This document shows positions 51,578-60,202 of a stretch of 60,202 nt of DNA, piece after piece. How positions within the stretch are numbered: position 1 is the stretch's first letter; every line of letters starts with the position of its first letter. The stretch is from the NCBI GenBank assembly GCA_024743115.1, contig JANSXC010000031.1, positions 1 through 60,202 of the forward strand. Direction: 5' to 3'. The notes beneath the pieces were generated by a model, which made no database searches, was not told the DNA's origin, and worked only from the letters and a program-made list of their open reading frames with translations. The position numbers and the translations under genes are program-made. Source of the DNA: a bacterium. Its GTDB lineage: Bacteria; Planctomycetota; UBA1135; UBA2386.

Positions 51578-51657
51578 GGGAGCGGGCGGCCGCGTGGGCC
51601 GGTCGTGGCAGGTCCGTTGGAGGGGAGAGGGAGGGTCGAGGGACGGCGAAGCGACGC

Positions 51658-52143
51658 TCAGGCGGGCGGGCCCAGCCGTTGGCGCAGGCGCTGTTCGACG
51701 ATGTCGGGCAGGAAGCCGCTGACGTCACCGCCGTTCTTGACGATCTCGCGGATCAGTGACGACGAGACGTAGCTGTATTCGACGCTCGGCATCACGAACA
51801 CGCTCTCGACGTCGTCGGCGAGGTGGCGGTTGGTGAGCGCCATCTGGTACTCGAACTCGAAGTCCGACACGGTCCGCACACCGCGCAGGATCGCGCCGAT
51901 CTTGCGTTCGTGGCAGAAATCGACCACCAGCCCCGAGAACGTCGTGATCTCGACGCGTTCGTCGGGCGGCAGGACCTCGCGCAGCATCGCCACGCGCTCG
52001 TCGGGTGAGAACGTCGGCTGCTTGCTGCTGTTGATCGCCACCGCGACGGTCAGATGGTCGAACAGCGGCAGGGCGCGCTGGATCAGATCGAGGTGACCGC
52101 GGGTCACCGGATCGAAGCTGCCGGGATAGAGCGCCGAAACCAT
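51658..52143 (-). CDS. coaD: Phosphopantetheine adenylyltransferase
   Basis: 161 residues. CoaD transfers AMP from ATP to 4'-phosphopantetheine, the penultimate step of coenzyme A synthesis. YPGSFDPVTRGHLDLIQRA holds the HxGH-like nucleotidyltransferase site (TRGH, where TNGH is usual), followed by GLVVDFC, RGVRTVSDFEFEYQMA and the second motif SSSLIREI. Length and all motifs are normal. The ATG at 52143 is taken because the conserved N-terminus begins there; the open frame upstream covers the start of the divergent comEC gene. Confidence 0.95.
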   Translation of the reverse strand: MVSALYPGSFDPVTRGHLDLIQRALPLFDHLTVAVAINSSKQPTFSPDERVAMLREVLPPDERVEITTFSGLVVDFCHERKIGAILRGVRTVSDFEFEYQMALTNRHLADDVESVFVMPSVEYSYVSSSLIREIVKNGGDVSGFLPDIVEQRLRQRLGPPA

Positions 52144-52186
52144 GGGCGAACTGTAACCCTCGGCCCCACCGGCGCACGAACAGTTG

Positions 52187-54427
52187 ATGGAACCGCGTGC
52201 CACCCTCCTGCTGGCGGCGGCCCTCGGTCTGCCGACGGCTGTCGTGACTCCACTCTGCCTGCCCGCGGGCGTCGCGCTCGTGGTCGCCGGCCTGCTCGTG
52301 CTGCGATGCGCTGGCGATCGCGTGCGGTTCGCGGGCCTGCTGCCGTTGACCCTGCTGCTCGCGGCGCTGCCGACGACGCCCACGACCGGCGCGGACTGGC
52401 CCCGCGCGGGCCCGGTCCAGGTGCGGGCCACGGTCGTGCGCACCGAGCGGCTGCCAGACCGCGATGCCACCCGGGCCTGGCTGCAGTCCAATGGCCGCCC
52501 CGTGCGACTCACCGTCCACGGCGCCCTGCCGGCCGTCGCCGGCGATCGGATCGCGTTCCTCGGTCACCTGACTCCGGGTGCGACGCCGGACCGACCGCCG
52601 AGCCTGCACGCTCGCCCCTCGGCGATTCGGATCCTGCCGGCCCGACCGACGATCCCGCGCGCACTGGCGCGGGTTCGAGCGGCGGGCGAACGTGCGCTGC
52701 TCGAACTGGTGCCCGGCGAGCGCGGCCCCGTGCTCGCGACCCTCGTGCTCGGTCGCGCGACGCGGGCGCCGCAGCCCGTTGCCGACGCGCACCGCGCCAC
52801 CGGCCTGAGCCACCTGCTCGCGGTCAGCGGCGCCCACGCGGCGATGCTCGGGTTCATGCTCGGCCTCGGTACGTTCGCCGGTGGCCGTCGCGCCAAGGCT
52901 CGCCGACTGGCGTCGCGTCGCCTGCACGTCGGCGCGGCACTGCTCGTGCTGTTCGCCTACGCCGGCATCACGGGCGGCGAACCGCCAGTGCTGCGCGCGG
53001 TGTTGATGTACGCCCTCGCAGCCTTCGCAACCCACGTCGGCCGCGACCTCGGCCTCGTCGTCGGGCTCGCCGTGCCCGCGTTGCTGACGGCCGCGACGAA
53101 CCCGGCCGAGCTGCTCGGGCCGAGCTTCCTGCTGAGCTACGCCGCGGTCTATGGCCTGAGCCTCGCCGTGCCCGATCGGCCCGCCGACGACGACCCGACG
53201 GCCGCCACCCCGACTGCCGGGCCGCCGCGCTGGCTCGAGCGCCTGCGGATGCCGCTCGTCGCGTCGTTCTGGGCCACCCTGATGACCGCCCCCATCACGC
53301 TCGCCTGGTTCGGCCAGATCGCGCCGTGGACGATCGTACTCACACCGCTACTCGCGCCGCTCGTGGCGGTGATCTTGATGCTGGGGCTCGTCGCCGCCGT
53401 CGTGGCCAACATCTCGACGACCGCAGCGGCACCGCTGGCACCGGTGCTCGGTCAACTCACCGGCCGCTACATCGACTTCGTGCAGGCCGCCGACGAACTG
53501 CCCGCGACGCCGGTTCGCGCGTGGACCACACCGGGCCCGACCACGGTCGCCTTGACGGGGATCGCGATCGTCACGGTGTTCGTGTTCCTGCGCGGTCGCC
53601 GCCGCATCGGGCTCGCGGCGGGGCTCGCGATGGCGCCATGGTTCGTCGACGGCGGTGAGCCGGGCGCGACCGGTGCGGCGCGCTTCGAACTGTTTGCAGT
53701 CGGCCACGGCCAGGCTGCGGCTCTCACCACGGCGACGGGAACCCACATTGCGATCGACTGCGGCAGCATGCAGCTGCCGTTCCTCGCCGCAGCCAAGCTC
53801 GTGCGCCGCCGATCGCGGCGCGAACTCGACTGGCTCGTGATCACGCACGGCGACCACGACCACCACAATGGGGTCCCGGCGCTGCTGCGTCGGGTCCGGG
53901 TGCATCGCGCGCTGCTGCCGGCCGAACTCGCGGGCACACCGCTGGCCGAGCAGCTCGAGCGGCATGGCACCACGCTGACCTTCCTCGAACCGGGAACCAG
54001 CACCGAGCCCACCGCGCACGTGGCCGTCGCCGCACCCCGACTCGGACCGGCGGCTTCCAGCAACGACAAGAGTCTGTGGATCACGATTCGCGAGCCCGCG
54101 CTCGGCGCCACGGTGCTGCTCTGCGGCGACGCATCGACGGCCGGGATCGCCGCCGCCATCACCCAGGGCCTGGCCCCGCGCGCCGACGTCCTCGTGCTGC
54201 CACACCACGGCCGCCAGTGCGAAGCGATCCCGCGCCTGCTCGCCGCCGTGGATCCGCGAGTCTGCCTGGCGTCCGCGGCGAGCCCGGACGGGGAAACCAC
54301 GCAGGCGGAGAACGTGCGCGCCCACGGCGCGGATCTGCGGGTCACGGGCACGGCCGGCGATCTCCGACTCGCGCCCGACGGTCTCTCGACCTCGGAGCCG
54401 CACACCCCACTGCCGAGCGCGCGTTGA
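52187..54427 (+). CDS. comEC: ComEC/Rec2 family DNA-uptake channel protein
   Basis: 746 residues. N-terminal helices and an OB-like domain (about 70-150) precede the competence membrane domain (about 175-500), with GLSHLLAVSGAHAAML and GGEPPVLRAVLMYALAA, both diagnostic. After the last helices comes a metallo-beta-lactamase-fold domain (about 510-740) with THGDHDHHNG as metal-binding site and VLVLPHHG further on. ComEC carries single-stranded DNA across the inner membrane in transformation; the C-terminal domain may degrade the other strand. The ATG at 52187 is used (a TTG lies 3 bases earlier). It diverges from coaD over 43 bases. Confidence 0.9.
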   Translation: MEPRATLLLAAALGLPTAVVTPLCLPAGVALVVAGLLVLRCAGDRVRFAGLLPLTLLLAALPTTPTTGADWPRAGPVQVRATVVRTERLPDRDATRAWLQSNGRPVRLTVHGALPAVAGDRIAFLGHLTPGATPDRPPSLHARPSAIRILPARPTIPRALARVRAAGERALLELVPGERGPVLATLVLGRATRAPQPVADAHRATGLSHLLAVSGAHAAMLGFMLGLGTFAGGRRAKARRLASRRLHVGAALLVLFAYAGITGGEPPVLRAVLMYALAAFATHVGRDLGLVVGLAVPALLTAATNPAELLGPSFLLSYAAVYGLSLAVPDRPADDDPTAATPTAGPPRWLERLRMPLVASFWATLMTAPITLAWFGQIAPWTIVLTPLLAPLVAVILMLGLVAAVVANISTTAAAPLAPVLGQLTGRYIDFVQAADELPATPVRAWTTPGPTTVALTGIAIVTVFVFLRGRRRIGLAAGLAMAPWFVDGGEPGATGAARFELFAVGHGQAAALTTATGTHIAIDCGSMQLPFLAAAKLVRRRSRRELDWLVITHGDHDHHNGVPALLRRVRVHRALLPAELAGTPLAEQLERHGTTLTFLEPGTSTEPTAHVAVAAPRLGPAASSNDKSLWITIREPALGATVLLCGDASTAGIAAAITQGLAPRADVLVLPHHGRQCEAIPRLLAAVDPRVCLASAASPDGETTQAENVRAHGADLRVTGTAGDLRLAPDGLSTSEPHTPLPSAR

Positions 54428-54473
54428 CCGACGCGGGCCTGACCGACGCCGGCCGACCCAATCACGAACGTAG

Positions 54474-55091
54474 CTACCGGCGCACCGTCCAGCCCAGCAC
54501 CAGCGCCCTTCTCGGTTGGCTCGTGCGATTGCCACCGGAACGGTGAATCAGCCGTTCGTGGTAGACGAAACCCATGCCCGCCCGAAGCTCCATGGCAACG
54601 CTCTCGTCGGTTCCGGCGACCGAACAGGAGGGCACCTCGGAGTCCGGGTCGGCAACGTGCTCCCGTATCGTCGACTCCAAGTGTGACCCCGGCCGCACGA
54701 CAACACACCCGTTCGCCTCGGTCGCGTCATCGAGCGCGATCCAGGTCGTGAGCGTCAAGCCACGTTCCGGGCGCCAGAACGCGCGGTCCTGGTGCCACGG
54801 GATCACGGCGTGCGGCGATGCCGCCGGCTTGCAATACCACTGTGCGAACGCCAGCCCCCACTCGCGATCGTGCACCGCCACGACCGCGTCGCGAGCGGTC
54901 TCGGTGATCTCGAAATCGCGGATCGCGTCGCGCTCCAACGCCTGCACGACCGTCCGGCCCACAACGGCCGTCGCCGGCAAGAGCTCGGCGACCGTGCGCG
55001 CGTCACTCACCGAGCAGAACCGTGAAGGAGCTGCGAATCCGCGCTCTTCGAACGCGTACGCCCCGAGTCCGGACCCAGCCATGCAGGCCAT
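54474..55091 (-). CDS. Phytanoyl-CoA dioxygenase (PhyH)-like protein
   Basis: 205 residues. The iron site is visible: HQD in WHQDRAFW, then a distal His in ERLIHRSGGNRT, followed by RRALVLGW with the Arg that binds 2-oxoglutarate. These are Fe(II)/2-oxoglutarate oxygenases that hydroxylate or halogenate small molecules. The chain is shorter than the usual 250-300 residues, mostly at the N-terminus, but the core seems whole. The first ATG (55091) has no ribosome site, and one 9 bases further in is equally likely. It follows the NHL lipoprotein gene's stop... on the same strand, 48 bases separate them, so co-transcription is possible. Confidence 0.75.
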   Translation of the reverse strand: MACMAGSGLGAYAFEERGFAAPSRFCSVSDARTVAELLPATAVVGRTVVQALERDAIRDFEITETARDAVVAVHDREWGLAFAQWYCKPAASPHAVIPWHQDRAFWRPERGLTLTTWIALDDATEANGCVVVRPGSHLESTIREHVADPDSEVPSCSVAGTDESVAMELRAGMGFVYHERLIHRSGGNRTSQPRRALVLGWTVRR

Positions 55092-55139
55092 CCTAGCGCC
55101 GCTGCCAGCCCAACCGACCCCAGAGGAGCGAAGCGGCAG

Positions 55140-56276
55140 CTACTCGCCGCCGCGACTGCCGAGCTTCTCGAGCTTGGTGATACGGCCGAGGAAGTTCCAG
55201 TCCATCACGTAGAGGTTGCCCGCCGCATCGGCGCACACCGAGTGGGGCGACAGGAACTCGCCGTCCTGCCACTGGGCGCGCGGGATGCCGTTCTTGGCGC
55301 GCTTCTTCGGGTCCGGGTTGTCTCCGAGGTGCACCACCGGTCGATCACCCTCGCCGAGGATCGTGACGCGCCCGACGAGATCGGCGACCACGAGACCACC
55401 GCCGGGCAGCGGCCAGAGGTTGCACGGCCGCCGCAGGTCCTCGTCCATCTTGCGCACGAACTTGCCGTCCAGGTCGAACCACTGCAGGCGGTGGTTCTCA
55501 CGATCACAGACGCAGAGCAACGGCTGGTCGCCGCGATCGTCGAGCCAGAGGCCGTGCGGCGTCCGCAGTTTGCCGTCCGCCTTGCCACGACCACCGAACG
55601 ACGCGAGGTAGCGCCGGTCCCGGTCCCAGACGTGGATCCACGACTTGCCGTAGCCGTCACCGACAAAGATGCGACCATCGGGCGCGACCGCGACGGCCGT
55701 CGGGCGATACTGATTGGCGTGCTCGTAGACGCCCGATTCCTTCGGCCAGCCGAGCACCCAGAGCACCTTGCCGTCGATCGTCGTCTTGACGACTTCGTGA
55801 CGGCCCGTGTGCGCGAGATAGAGCACTTCCTGGCCGTCCTCGACGCGATGGCACATGCCGTGGAGTCCGCCGCGAAACTCCTTGCCCCAGCGACTCACCG
55901 TCTTGCCGTCGACGCCGAATACGACGACCGCATGCTCGGTGTCCGTGTTCGCGAGAATCTGTCCCCGCGAGTCGACGACGAGACAACCGTGCGTGTTGCC
56001 GAGATCCTTGCCATCCGCGGTCCGCGCCCAGTCGGACACCCAGCGATACGTGTGCTCGCCCTTGCCGAGCAGCACGTCGTCGGGGCCGGGCCCGTGCTCG
56101 GCGGCCTCATGACCCTTCGCATCGTGCGCCTCCTGACCGTGCTCACTCCCGCCCGCATGCTCCCCGGCCGCCGGCGCGGGCCGGTCCATGGCGTCGGGCG
56201 CACCGGCGCAGGATCCGAGCGTGACCGCCAGCAGAAAGAGCGAGCAGGACGGGACGAGGGCGAAGGCGCGCTTCAT
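55140..56276 (-). CDS. NHL-repeat lipoprotein (beta-propeller)
   Basis: 378 residues. The N-terminus has a lipoprotein signal ending LGSC near residue 23, then a His/Gly/Glu-rich linker (about 28-65). The rest is a six-blade type beta-propeller with NHL signatures such as PTAVAVAPDGRIFVGDGYG, TPHGLWLDDRG, VCDRENHRLQWFDLDGKFV and SPHSVCADAAGNLYVMDW. It is probably anchored to a membrane outside the cytoplasm and binds a ligand or partner; some relatives are lyases. AGAGG lies just before the ATG at 56276. The His-rich linker could bind metal. Confidence 0.82.
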   Translation of the reverse strand: MKRAFALVPSCSLFLLAVTLGSCAGAPDAMDRPAPAAGEHAGGSEHGQEAHDAKGHEAAEHGPGPDDVLLGKGEHTYRWVSDWARTADGKDLGNTHGCLVVDSRGQILANTDTEHAVVVFGVDGKTVSRWGKEFRGGLHGMCHRVEDGQEVLYLAHTGRHEVVKTTIDGKVLWVLGWPKESGVYEHANQYRPTAVAVAPDGRIFVGDGYGKSWIHVWDRDRRYLASFGGRGKADGKLRTPHGLWLDDRGDQPLLCVCDRENHRLQWFDLDGKFVRKMDEDLRRPCNLWPLPGGGLVVADLVGRVTILGEGDRPVVHLGDNPDPKKRAKNGIPRAQWQDGEFLSPHSVCADAAGNLYVMDWNFLGRITKLEKLGSRGGE

Positions 56277-56417
56277 GCCTCTGTTTCTACCGAAGCCGCG
56301 AAGCCGATACCAATCTGGTGCACGCCCCCCGCTCGCGCGACGGTGGGGCGATCGCCGATGCTCTCGTAGTAGGCGCCACCCGGCATGCCCCGCCGGCGCG
56401 CGCCCCCGGAAATGATC

Positions 56418-57290
56418 ATGCGAATCCAATCCACCATCGCAGCCCTGCTGGTCCTCGGACTCGGCGCCGCCGAGCTCTCGGCCCAGCGCACGGGCGGCGG
56501 CCGCAATCGCAACAACTCGCGATGGAACGTCCCCGAGGAGATCACCAACCGGGTCGCGATGTTCTTCAACGACGTCGACGGCCCCGCAACCGACGGTGAC
56601 AAGGTCGCCGACCTCGCGACGGTCGAGCTGGTGCGGACGGCGATGAGCGCCAACCAGCTCACGCTGCTCTACATCGTCGACCAGAACAACGAGGCCCACT
56701 CCCGTTCTCGCCTGCGGATGGAGTGGCAGCTCACGGCGAACTACGAACTCGGCATCGCGATGCGGTTCTTCCACTGCGGCCGCATCGACCTCGGCAAGTC
56801 CGAGGCGCTGAAGAAGCGCTACGAGAAGAAGGCGCCGCTGTTCGTCGCCTTCAGCCCGACGGGCAAGGAGTTCGAGGTGCCGATGGCCGGCTACCGTGCC
56901 GCGGGCAGCAAGCTCAAAGCCGCTCTCGACAAGGCCTCCTCGGGCACCAAGCCGCCGGTGAAGACCTTCGCCAAGAAGTACGGCAAGCTCATGAAGGACT
57001 ACTACGAGCTGCTGACCGAGCGCCAGAAGGTCCAGAAGGAGCTCGCCGAGGCCGCGGGCGACAAGGGCAAGCAGAAGAAGGCCGACAAGGAGCTCATGAA
57101 GCTCGCGACCGCGGAGCAGAAGATTCTCGCCGAGGAACAGAAGCAGCTCGCCAAGGTGACCTTCCCCGAGCGCGGCAAACATCGCCTCGGTCGGTTCGGC
57201 GGCCGTCAGGGTCGCGGCAACCGCGCTGGCGGCGACGGCAACGGCGACGGCGGCGGCGGCCAGGGTGGCCGCCGCGGCGGCAACGACTGA
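56418..57290 (+). CDS. Secreted protein with thioredoxin-like core and Gly-rich tail
   Basis: 290 residues with a signal peptide (about 1-22). Residues 60-170 (QLTLLYIVDQNNEA, then APLFVAFSPTGKEFEVPMAGYRA) have the strand-helix order of a thioredoxin-like fold but no CxxC. A Lys/Glu-rich coiled coil (about 180-250) follows, and the tail (about 262-290) is almost entirely Gly, Arg and Asn. Not recognised. ATG at 56418 is chosen (GGA 7 bases upstream); 56412 is also possible. It diverges from the NHL lipoprotein gene. The tail may be disordered and bind nucleic acid or polysaccharide. Confidence 0.65.
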   Translation: MRIQSTIAALLVLGLGAAELSAQRTGGGRNRNNSRWNVPEEITNRVAMFFNDVDGPATDGDKVADLATVELVRTAMSANQLTLLYIVDQNNEAHSRSRLRMEWQLTANYELGIAMRFFHCGRIDLGKSEALKKRYEKKAPLFVAFSPTGKEFEVPMAGYRAAGSKLKAALDKASSGTKPPVKTFAKKYGKLMKDYYELLTERQKVQKELAEAAGDKGKQKKADKELMKLATAEQKILAEEQKQLAKVTFPERGKHRLGRFGGRQGRGNRAGGDGNGDGGGGQGGRRGGND

Positions 57291-57469
57291 GTCCGCAGCG
57301 GCCCGCCGGCGGCGCAACGATGTGGCGAATCGCCGGGGTCCCTCACGGACGTCCGGTGATCCCGAAATCGGGCGGTTGAGTGCTCGTCTGCGAACGTGAC
57401 TCGCGGGCGCGGGGTCGTTCTGCCATACTGCTGGCCGCCCCTCGGACTGCTACCCCTCATCCGCCGCAC

Positions 57470-60058
57470 GTGCGACTCACCGTCGAGACCGGCCCCATGG
57501 CCGGCACCGTTGTTACTCTCAACCGCGAGACCCCTGCCATTCTCGGCAGCGGTGCGGACTGCGCCCTGCGTGTGCAGGAAGCCGGCGTGCAGCCCGAGCA
57601 CGCGGTCGTCAAGGCCCTGCGCGGCGAAGGCTTCGGGCTCAAAGCCCTCGGCCCCGGCGTCCGCGTCAACGGCGAGCAAATCGAGGCCACGCCGCTCAAC
57701 GACGGCGACGTCATCGAGCTCGGGACGACGCGCATCGCGTTCGGTGAAGTCCAGAAGAAGGGCCTGCCGACGATCTCGGGCTATCGCATCCAGGAAGAGC
57801 TCGGCCGCGGCGGAATGGGTGTCGTCTACCGTGCCGAGCAGGTCTCGCTGCACCGCCAGGTCGCGCTCAAGGTCCTGAGCCACGAGCTGACCGAGGACGG
57901 CAAGTTCGTCACCAACTTCGTCGCCGAGGCCCAGGCCGCAGCCAAGCTCCAGCACCCCAACGTGGTGTCGGTGTTCGACGTCGAGCACGACGGCGACACC
58001 TACTACTACGCGATGGAGCTGATGCAGAACGGCTCCTGCGAGGACTGGCTCAAGCAGAACGGCGCGATGCCCGTCGACCGCGCGCTGCAAGTCATCGCAG
58101 ACGCCGCCGCGGGTCTGGCCTACGCCGAGTCGCTCGGCATCGTGCACCGCGACATCAAGCCTGACAACCTGATGCTCGACCAGCACGGCGTAGTCAAGAT
58201 CGCGGACCTCGGGCTCGCGGGTGCAGACCCGGAGAGCGAGGAGCGGGCGATCGGCACGCCGCACTTCATGGCGCCCGAACAGGTGCTGCGCAAGACCATC
58301 GACCACCGCAGCGACATCTACGCGCTGGGGTGCACGTTCTATCGCCTGGTCACGGGCCGCACGCCGTTCCGCGGTCAGACGGTCAAGGACATCTTGCGCG
58401 CGCAGGTCAAGGACGACGCGGAGCCGGCCCACAAGGTCAACAACAAGGTGCCGGCCGAGGTCGCGACCATCATCCAGCAAATGATGGAGAAGGAGCCGGC
58501 CGACCGGTTCCAGACGGCCAACGACCTGCTCGAGGAAGTCGAGATCCTGCTGCGCCCGCCGGCGAAGAAAGGGCTCTGGATCGGCCTCGCAGCGGTCGCG
58601 CTCATCGCCGGTGGCGGCGCGATCTACTGGGGCGCCACGAAGCGCGGCGAGCAGACCATCGTCGAGAAGTATCGCGACAACCCGGAGATGTACGAACTCG
58701 CGAAGAAGAACGAGGCCCTCGAGCAGGCCGCGCGCGAGGACCGGGCAACGATCGCGCTGCTGACGACCCGGGTCTCGGGTCTGACCGACGAACCGTTGGC
58801 CAAGGCGTTCGACGAGGTCGCGAGCGGTCACGCCGGCACCGCGGCGGCACGCGAGGCGATGGATCGCGCCCAGCGCGTTCGCGAAGGCATCCAGCAACGT
58901 GCCTCACGCGAGGCCGCCCGACGTCGCGCGGTCGCGGATCACCTGACGAAGCTCGAGAAGGACATCGCACCGCAGCTGGTCGCCCACGACTACGCACTCG
59001 CGATGCGCACGCTCGCGGCCGCTCCCCCCGCCGCGATCGCCGACGAAGCGGAGTTCCAGCAGCGCCGCGAGAAGTTGCAGGGCGACGTGATCGCAGCCGC
59101 GCGCGCGCGCCTCGACGAACTCGCCGAAGCCGTGAACACCGCGGCCACGGCGAAAGACGCAGCCCAGCTCGAGAGCAGCCTCACCACGCTCGCCGACAAC
59201 CTCGCGGCGCGCCTGCGCTGGCCCGAAGCCCTGCACCCACGGCTCGACCTGCTCGCCAAGGAGGTCACGAGCGGTCGCCAGGTCCTGGCCAACTTGCGAC
59301 AGGCCAAGCGCGCCGGACTCTGGGAACGCTATGGCGCGTTGTTCGCGCAGAACGGCGCCCTGCGCACCGCGATCGCGGGCAGCGACTACGCCGCCGCCGC
59401 GACGGCCGCCGATGCGTTCGCCGCCACGGTCCCCGAAGAGGAACCCGGCGTGCGCGCGGCCGGACTCGCGGCAGCGGTGCGCCGCGCCGCCGAGTTCCAG
59501 ACCAGGTTCGTCGCCGCGGCCGCTGCCGGCAAACTGCGCCGTCAGTTCTCGAACGGCCAGGAACTGGCGACGGCGCGGATCGATCTCGCCGCCAACCAGA
59601 TCGTGTTTGCCGACCCGAAGCGCCGCCCGAGCCGCGAACGTGAGGTCCCGCTCGCGGAACTGCCGGTCGGCGACTGGTTCGCGCTCGCCGACCAGGTGGT
59701 CACCGCGGGCGAAGCCACGGCGCATGATCGCGACTGCTTCCTCGCCTTCGATCTGCTGCGCCGCCACGCCCGCTCCGCGGAGCGTTACCTCACGGGCCTC
59801 GACCGCGGCAACGACGACTCCGGCACGGGCGAAGCCGGTTATGCGCTGGGCTCCGACGCCTGCGAACTGCTCCTGCGTCGACTGCCTGCGGCCAACGCCG
59901 CGTGGGCGGCCGCGGTGCGCGACGAGCTGCTCGCCGGCCAACGCCTCGCCGCCGGCCTGCGCGCGCTGTCCGAACGCCGCAACATCGCCGCAGCGGGACA
60001 TCTCGAGAAGCTGCTCGCCGACCACGAACACAGCTACCTCGTGCTCGTACTGCCCTGA
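57470..60058 (+). CDS. Ser/Thr protein kinase with N-terminal FHA-like domain and membrane anchor
   Basis: 862 residues. An FHA-like domain (1-95) lacks the usual GR and SxxH residues (GSGAD, QPEHAV), so phosphothreonine binding is doubtful. The kinase domain (about 105-355) has GRGGMGVVY (112-120), K134, HRDIKPDN (226-233), DLG (246-248, for DFG) and APEQ, as in Hanks-type bacterial kinases. A membrane helix (about 365-385) and about 470 residues of helical, Ala-rich outer domain follow. It is probably a sensor kinase reading an outside signal. The GTG at 57470 is chosen because the FHA fold begins there and a CATACT element lies just upstream; an earlier start at 57380 is possible. Confidence 0.85.
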   Translation: MRLTVETGPMAGTVVTLNRETPAILGSGADCALRVQEAGVQPEHAVVKALRGEGFGLKALGPGVRVNGEQIEATPLNDGDVIELGTTRIAFGEVQKKGLPTISGYRIQEELGRGGMGVVYRAEQVSLHRQVALKVLSHELTEDGKFVTNFVAEAQAAAKLQHPNVVSVFDVEHDGDTYYYAMELMQNGSCEDWLKQNGAMPVDRALQVIADAAAGLAYAESLGIVHRDIKPDNLMLDQHGVVKIADLGLAGADPESEERAIGTPHFMAPEQVLRKTIDHRSDIYALGCTFYRLVTGRTPFRGQTVKDILRAQVKDDAEPAHKVNNKVPAEVATIIQQMMEKEPADRFQTANDLLEEVEILLRPPAKKGLWIGLAAVALIAGGGAIYWGATKRGEQTIVEKYRDNPEMYELAKKNEALEQAAREDRATIALLTTRVSGLTDEPLAKAFDEVASGHAGTAAAREAMDRAQRVREGIQQRASREAARRRAVADHLTKLEKDIAPQLVAHDYALAMRTLAAAPPAAIADEAEFQQRREKLQGDVIAAARARLDELAEAVNTAATAKDAAQLESSLTTLADNLAARLRWPEALHPRLDLLAKEVTSGRQVLANLRQAKRAGLWERYGALFAQNGALRTAIAGSDYAAAATAADAFAATVPEEEPGVRAAGLAAAVRRAAEFQTRFVAAAAAGKLRRQFSNGQELATARIDLAANQIVFADPKRRPSREREVPLAELPVGDWFALADQVVTAGEATAHDRDCFLAFDLLRRHARSAERYLTGLDRGNDDSGTGEAGYALGSDACELLLRRLPAANAAWAAAVRDELLAGQRLAAGLRALSERRNIAAAGHLEKLLADHEHSYLVLVLP

Positions 60059-60131
60059 CCGAGAACTGATCGAATGAGTGGGAACCGATAGTTGCGACGT
60101 AACGCCCGCGGATCGCGGGGCACGGGACCAT

Positions 60132-60168
60132 CGGAGGCTCCGGTCGCATCGGCCGCCTCCGAGGAGGC
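60132..60168 (+). promoter_or_regulatory. Possible ribosome-site switch: two alternative hairpins
   Basis: CGGAGGC (60132-60138) can pair with GCCTCCG (60155-60161). The latter can also fold with GAGGC (60164-60168) into a small hairpin that buries the ribosome site GAGGAGG (60161-60167) of the start codon at 60172. The two structures exclude each other, as in translational attenuators. Pairing in GC-rich DNA can arise by chance. Confidence 0.35.
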
Positions 60169-60171
60169 CCG

Positions 60172-60202
60172 ATGTCGTTCACCCCACCGCGCTGCCCCAA
60201 CC
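60172..60202 (+). CDS. Start of a gene cut by the window edge
   Basis: An ATG preceded by GAGGAGG at a spacing of 4 opens a frame reading MSFTPPRCPN before the window ends. A Pro/Cys-rich start like this could begin a zinc ribbon, as in some transposases, but ten residues cannot decide. No further annotation is possible. Confidence 0.35.
   Translation, partial: MSFTPPRCPN

Overview
This is a high-GC bacterial segment (about 70% GC by eye) that most likely comes from a planctomycete (Planctomycetota). The inference rests on three things. The window opens on the 5' end of a 16S rRNA gene whose start reads ...AACGAACGTTGGCGGCG. Two secreted proteins end in a domain with an FGAPGC motif of a kind I associate with that phylum. 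Many starts are GTG or TTG, and many genes lack an obvious Shine-Dalgarno site. No database search was possible, so the assignment is an inference. I see no insertion sequence, prophage or CRISPR array.

Layout. 1-44: 5' end of 16S rRNA (minus), with a boxA-bearing leader to about 413. 414-1839: comF and a small membrane protein. 2123-5357: the gatC-gatA-gatB operon, which makes Gln-tRNA(Gln) and Asn-tRNA(Asn). 5372-12234: a cysteine-synthase-family enzyme, a GT-C-type membrane protein, a protein with three related beta domains, a serine hydrolase, an FtsQ-like protein and an 83-residue protein with a structured leader. 12603-14639: a Ski2/HelY-type RNA helicase.

14774-29918 is a surface-glycan locus: a radical SAM enzyme with a SPASM motif at the wrong end, a methyltransferase, a GT2-GT4 fusion, two GT-C-like membrane proteins, five further GT2 and GT4 transferases, and a Wzm/Wzt-type ABC exporter. 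Most of these genes overlap by 4 to 20 bases or nearly touch, which points to co-translation. 29865-35220: a secreted PPC-domain protein, then ispA-like, dxs and nadK (isoprenoid and NADP supply).

35299-43733 is accessory in character: a coiled-coil membrane protein, a TIR-domain membrane protein, a helical secreted protein, a large TPR lipoprotein with an HExxH motif, a second FGAPGC-domain secreted protein, a frameshifted remnant, a degenerate receiver-like protein and a membrane protein. Two tRNAs (His and Lys) follow.

44151-48750 (minus) looks like one transcription unit: a double ABC ATPase, an M16-like protein without its zinc site, and a striking fusion of an MglA-type small GTPase with a histidine kinase. 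The remainder holds a cysteine-less thioredoxin-like protein, ridA, coaD, comEC, a PhyH-like oxygenase, an NHL-repeat lipoprotein, a secreted Gly-rich protein and an FHA-Ser/Thr kinase. A new gene starts at the right edge behind what may be a ribosome-site switch. comF and comEC together suggest DNA uptake capacity.
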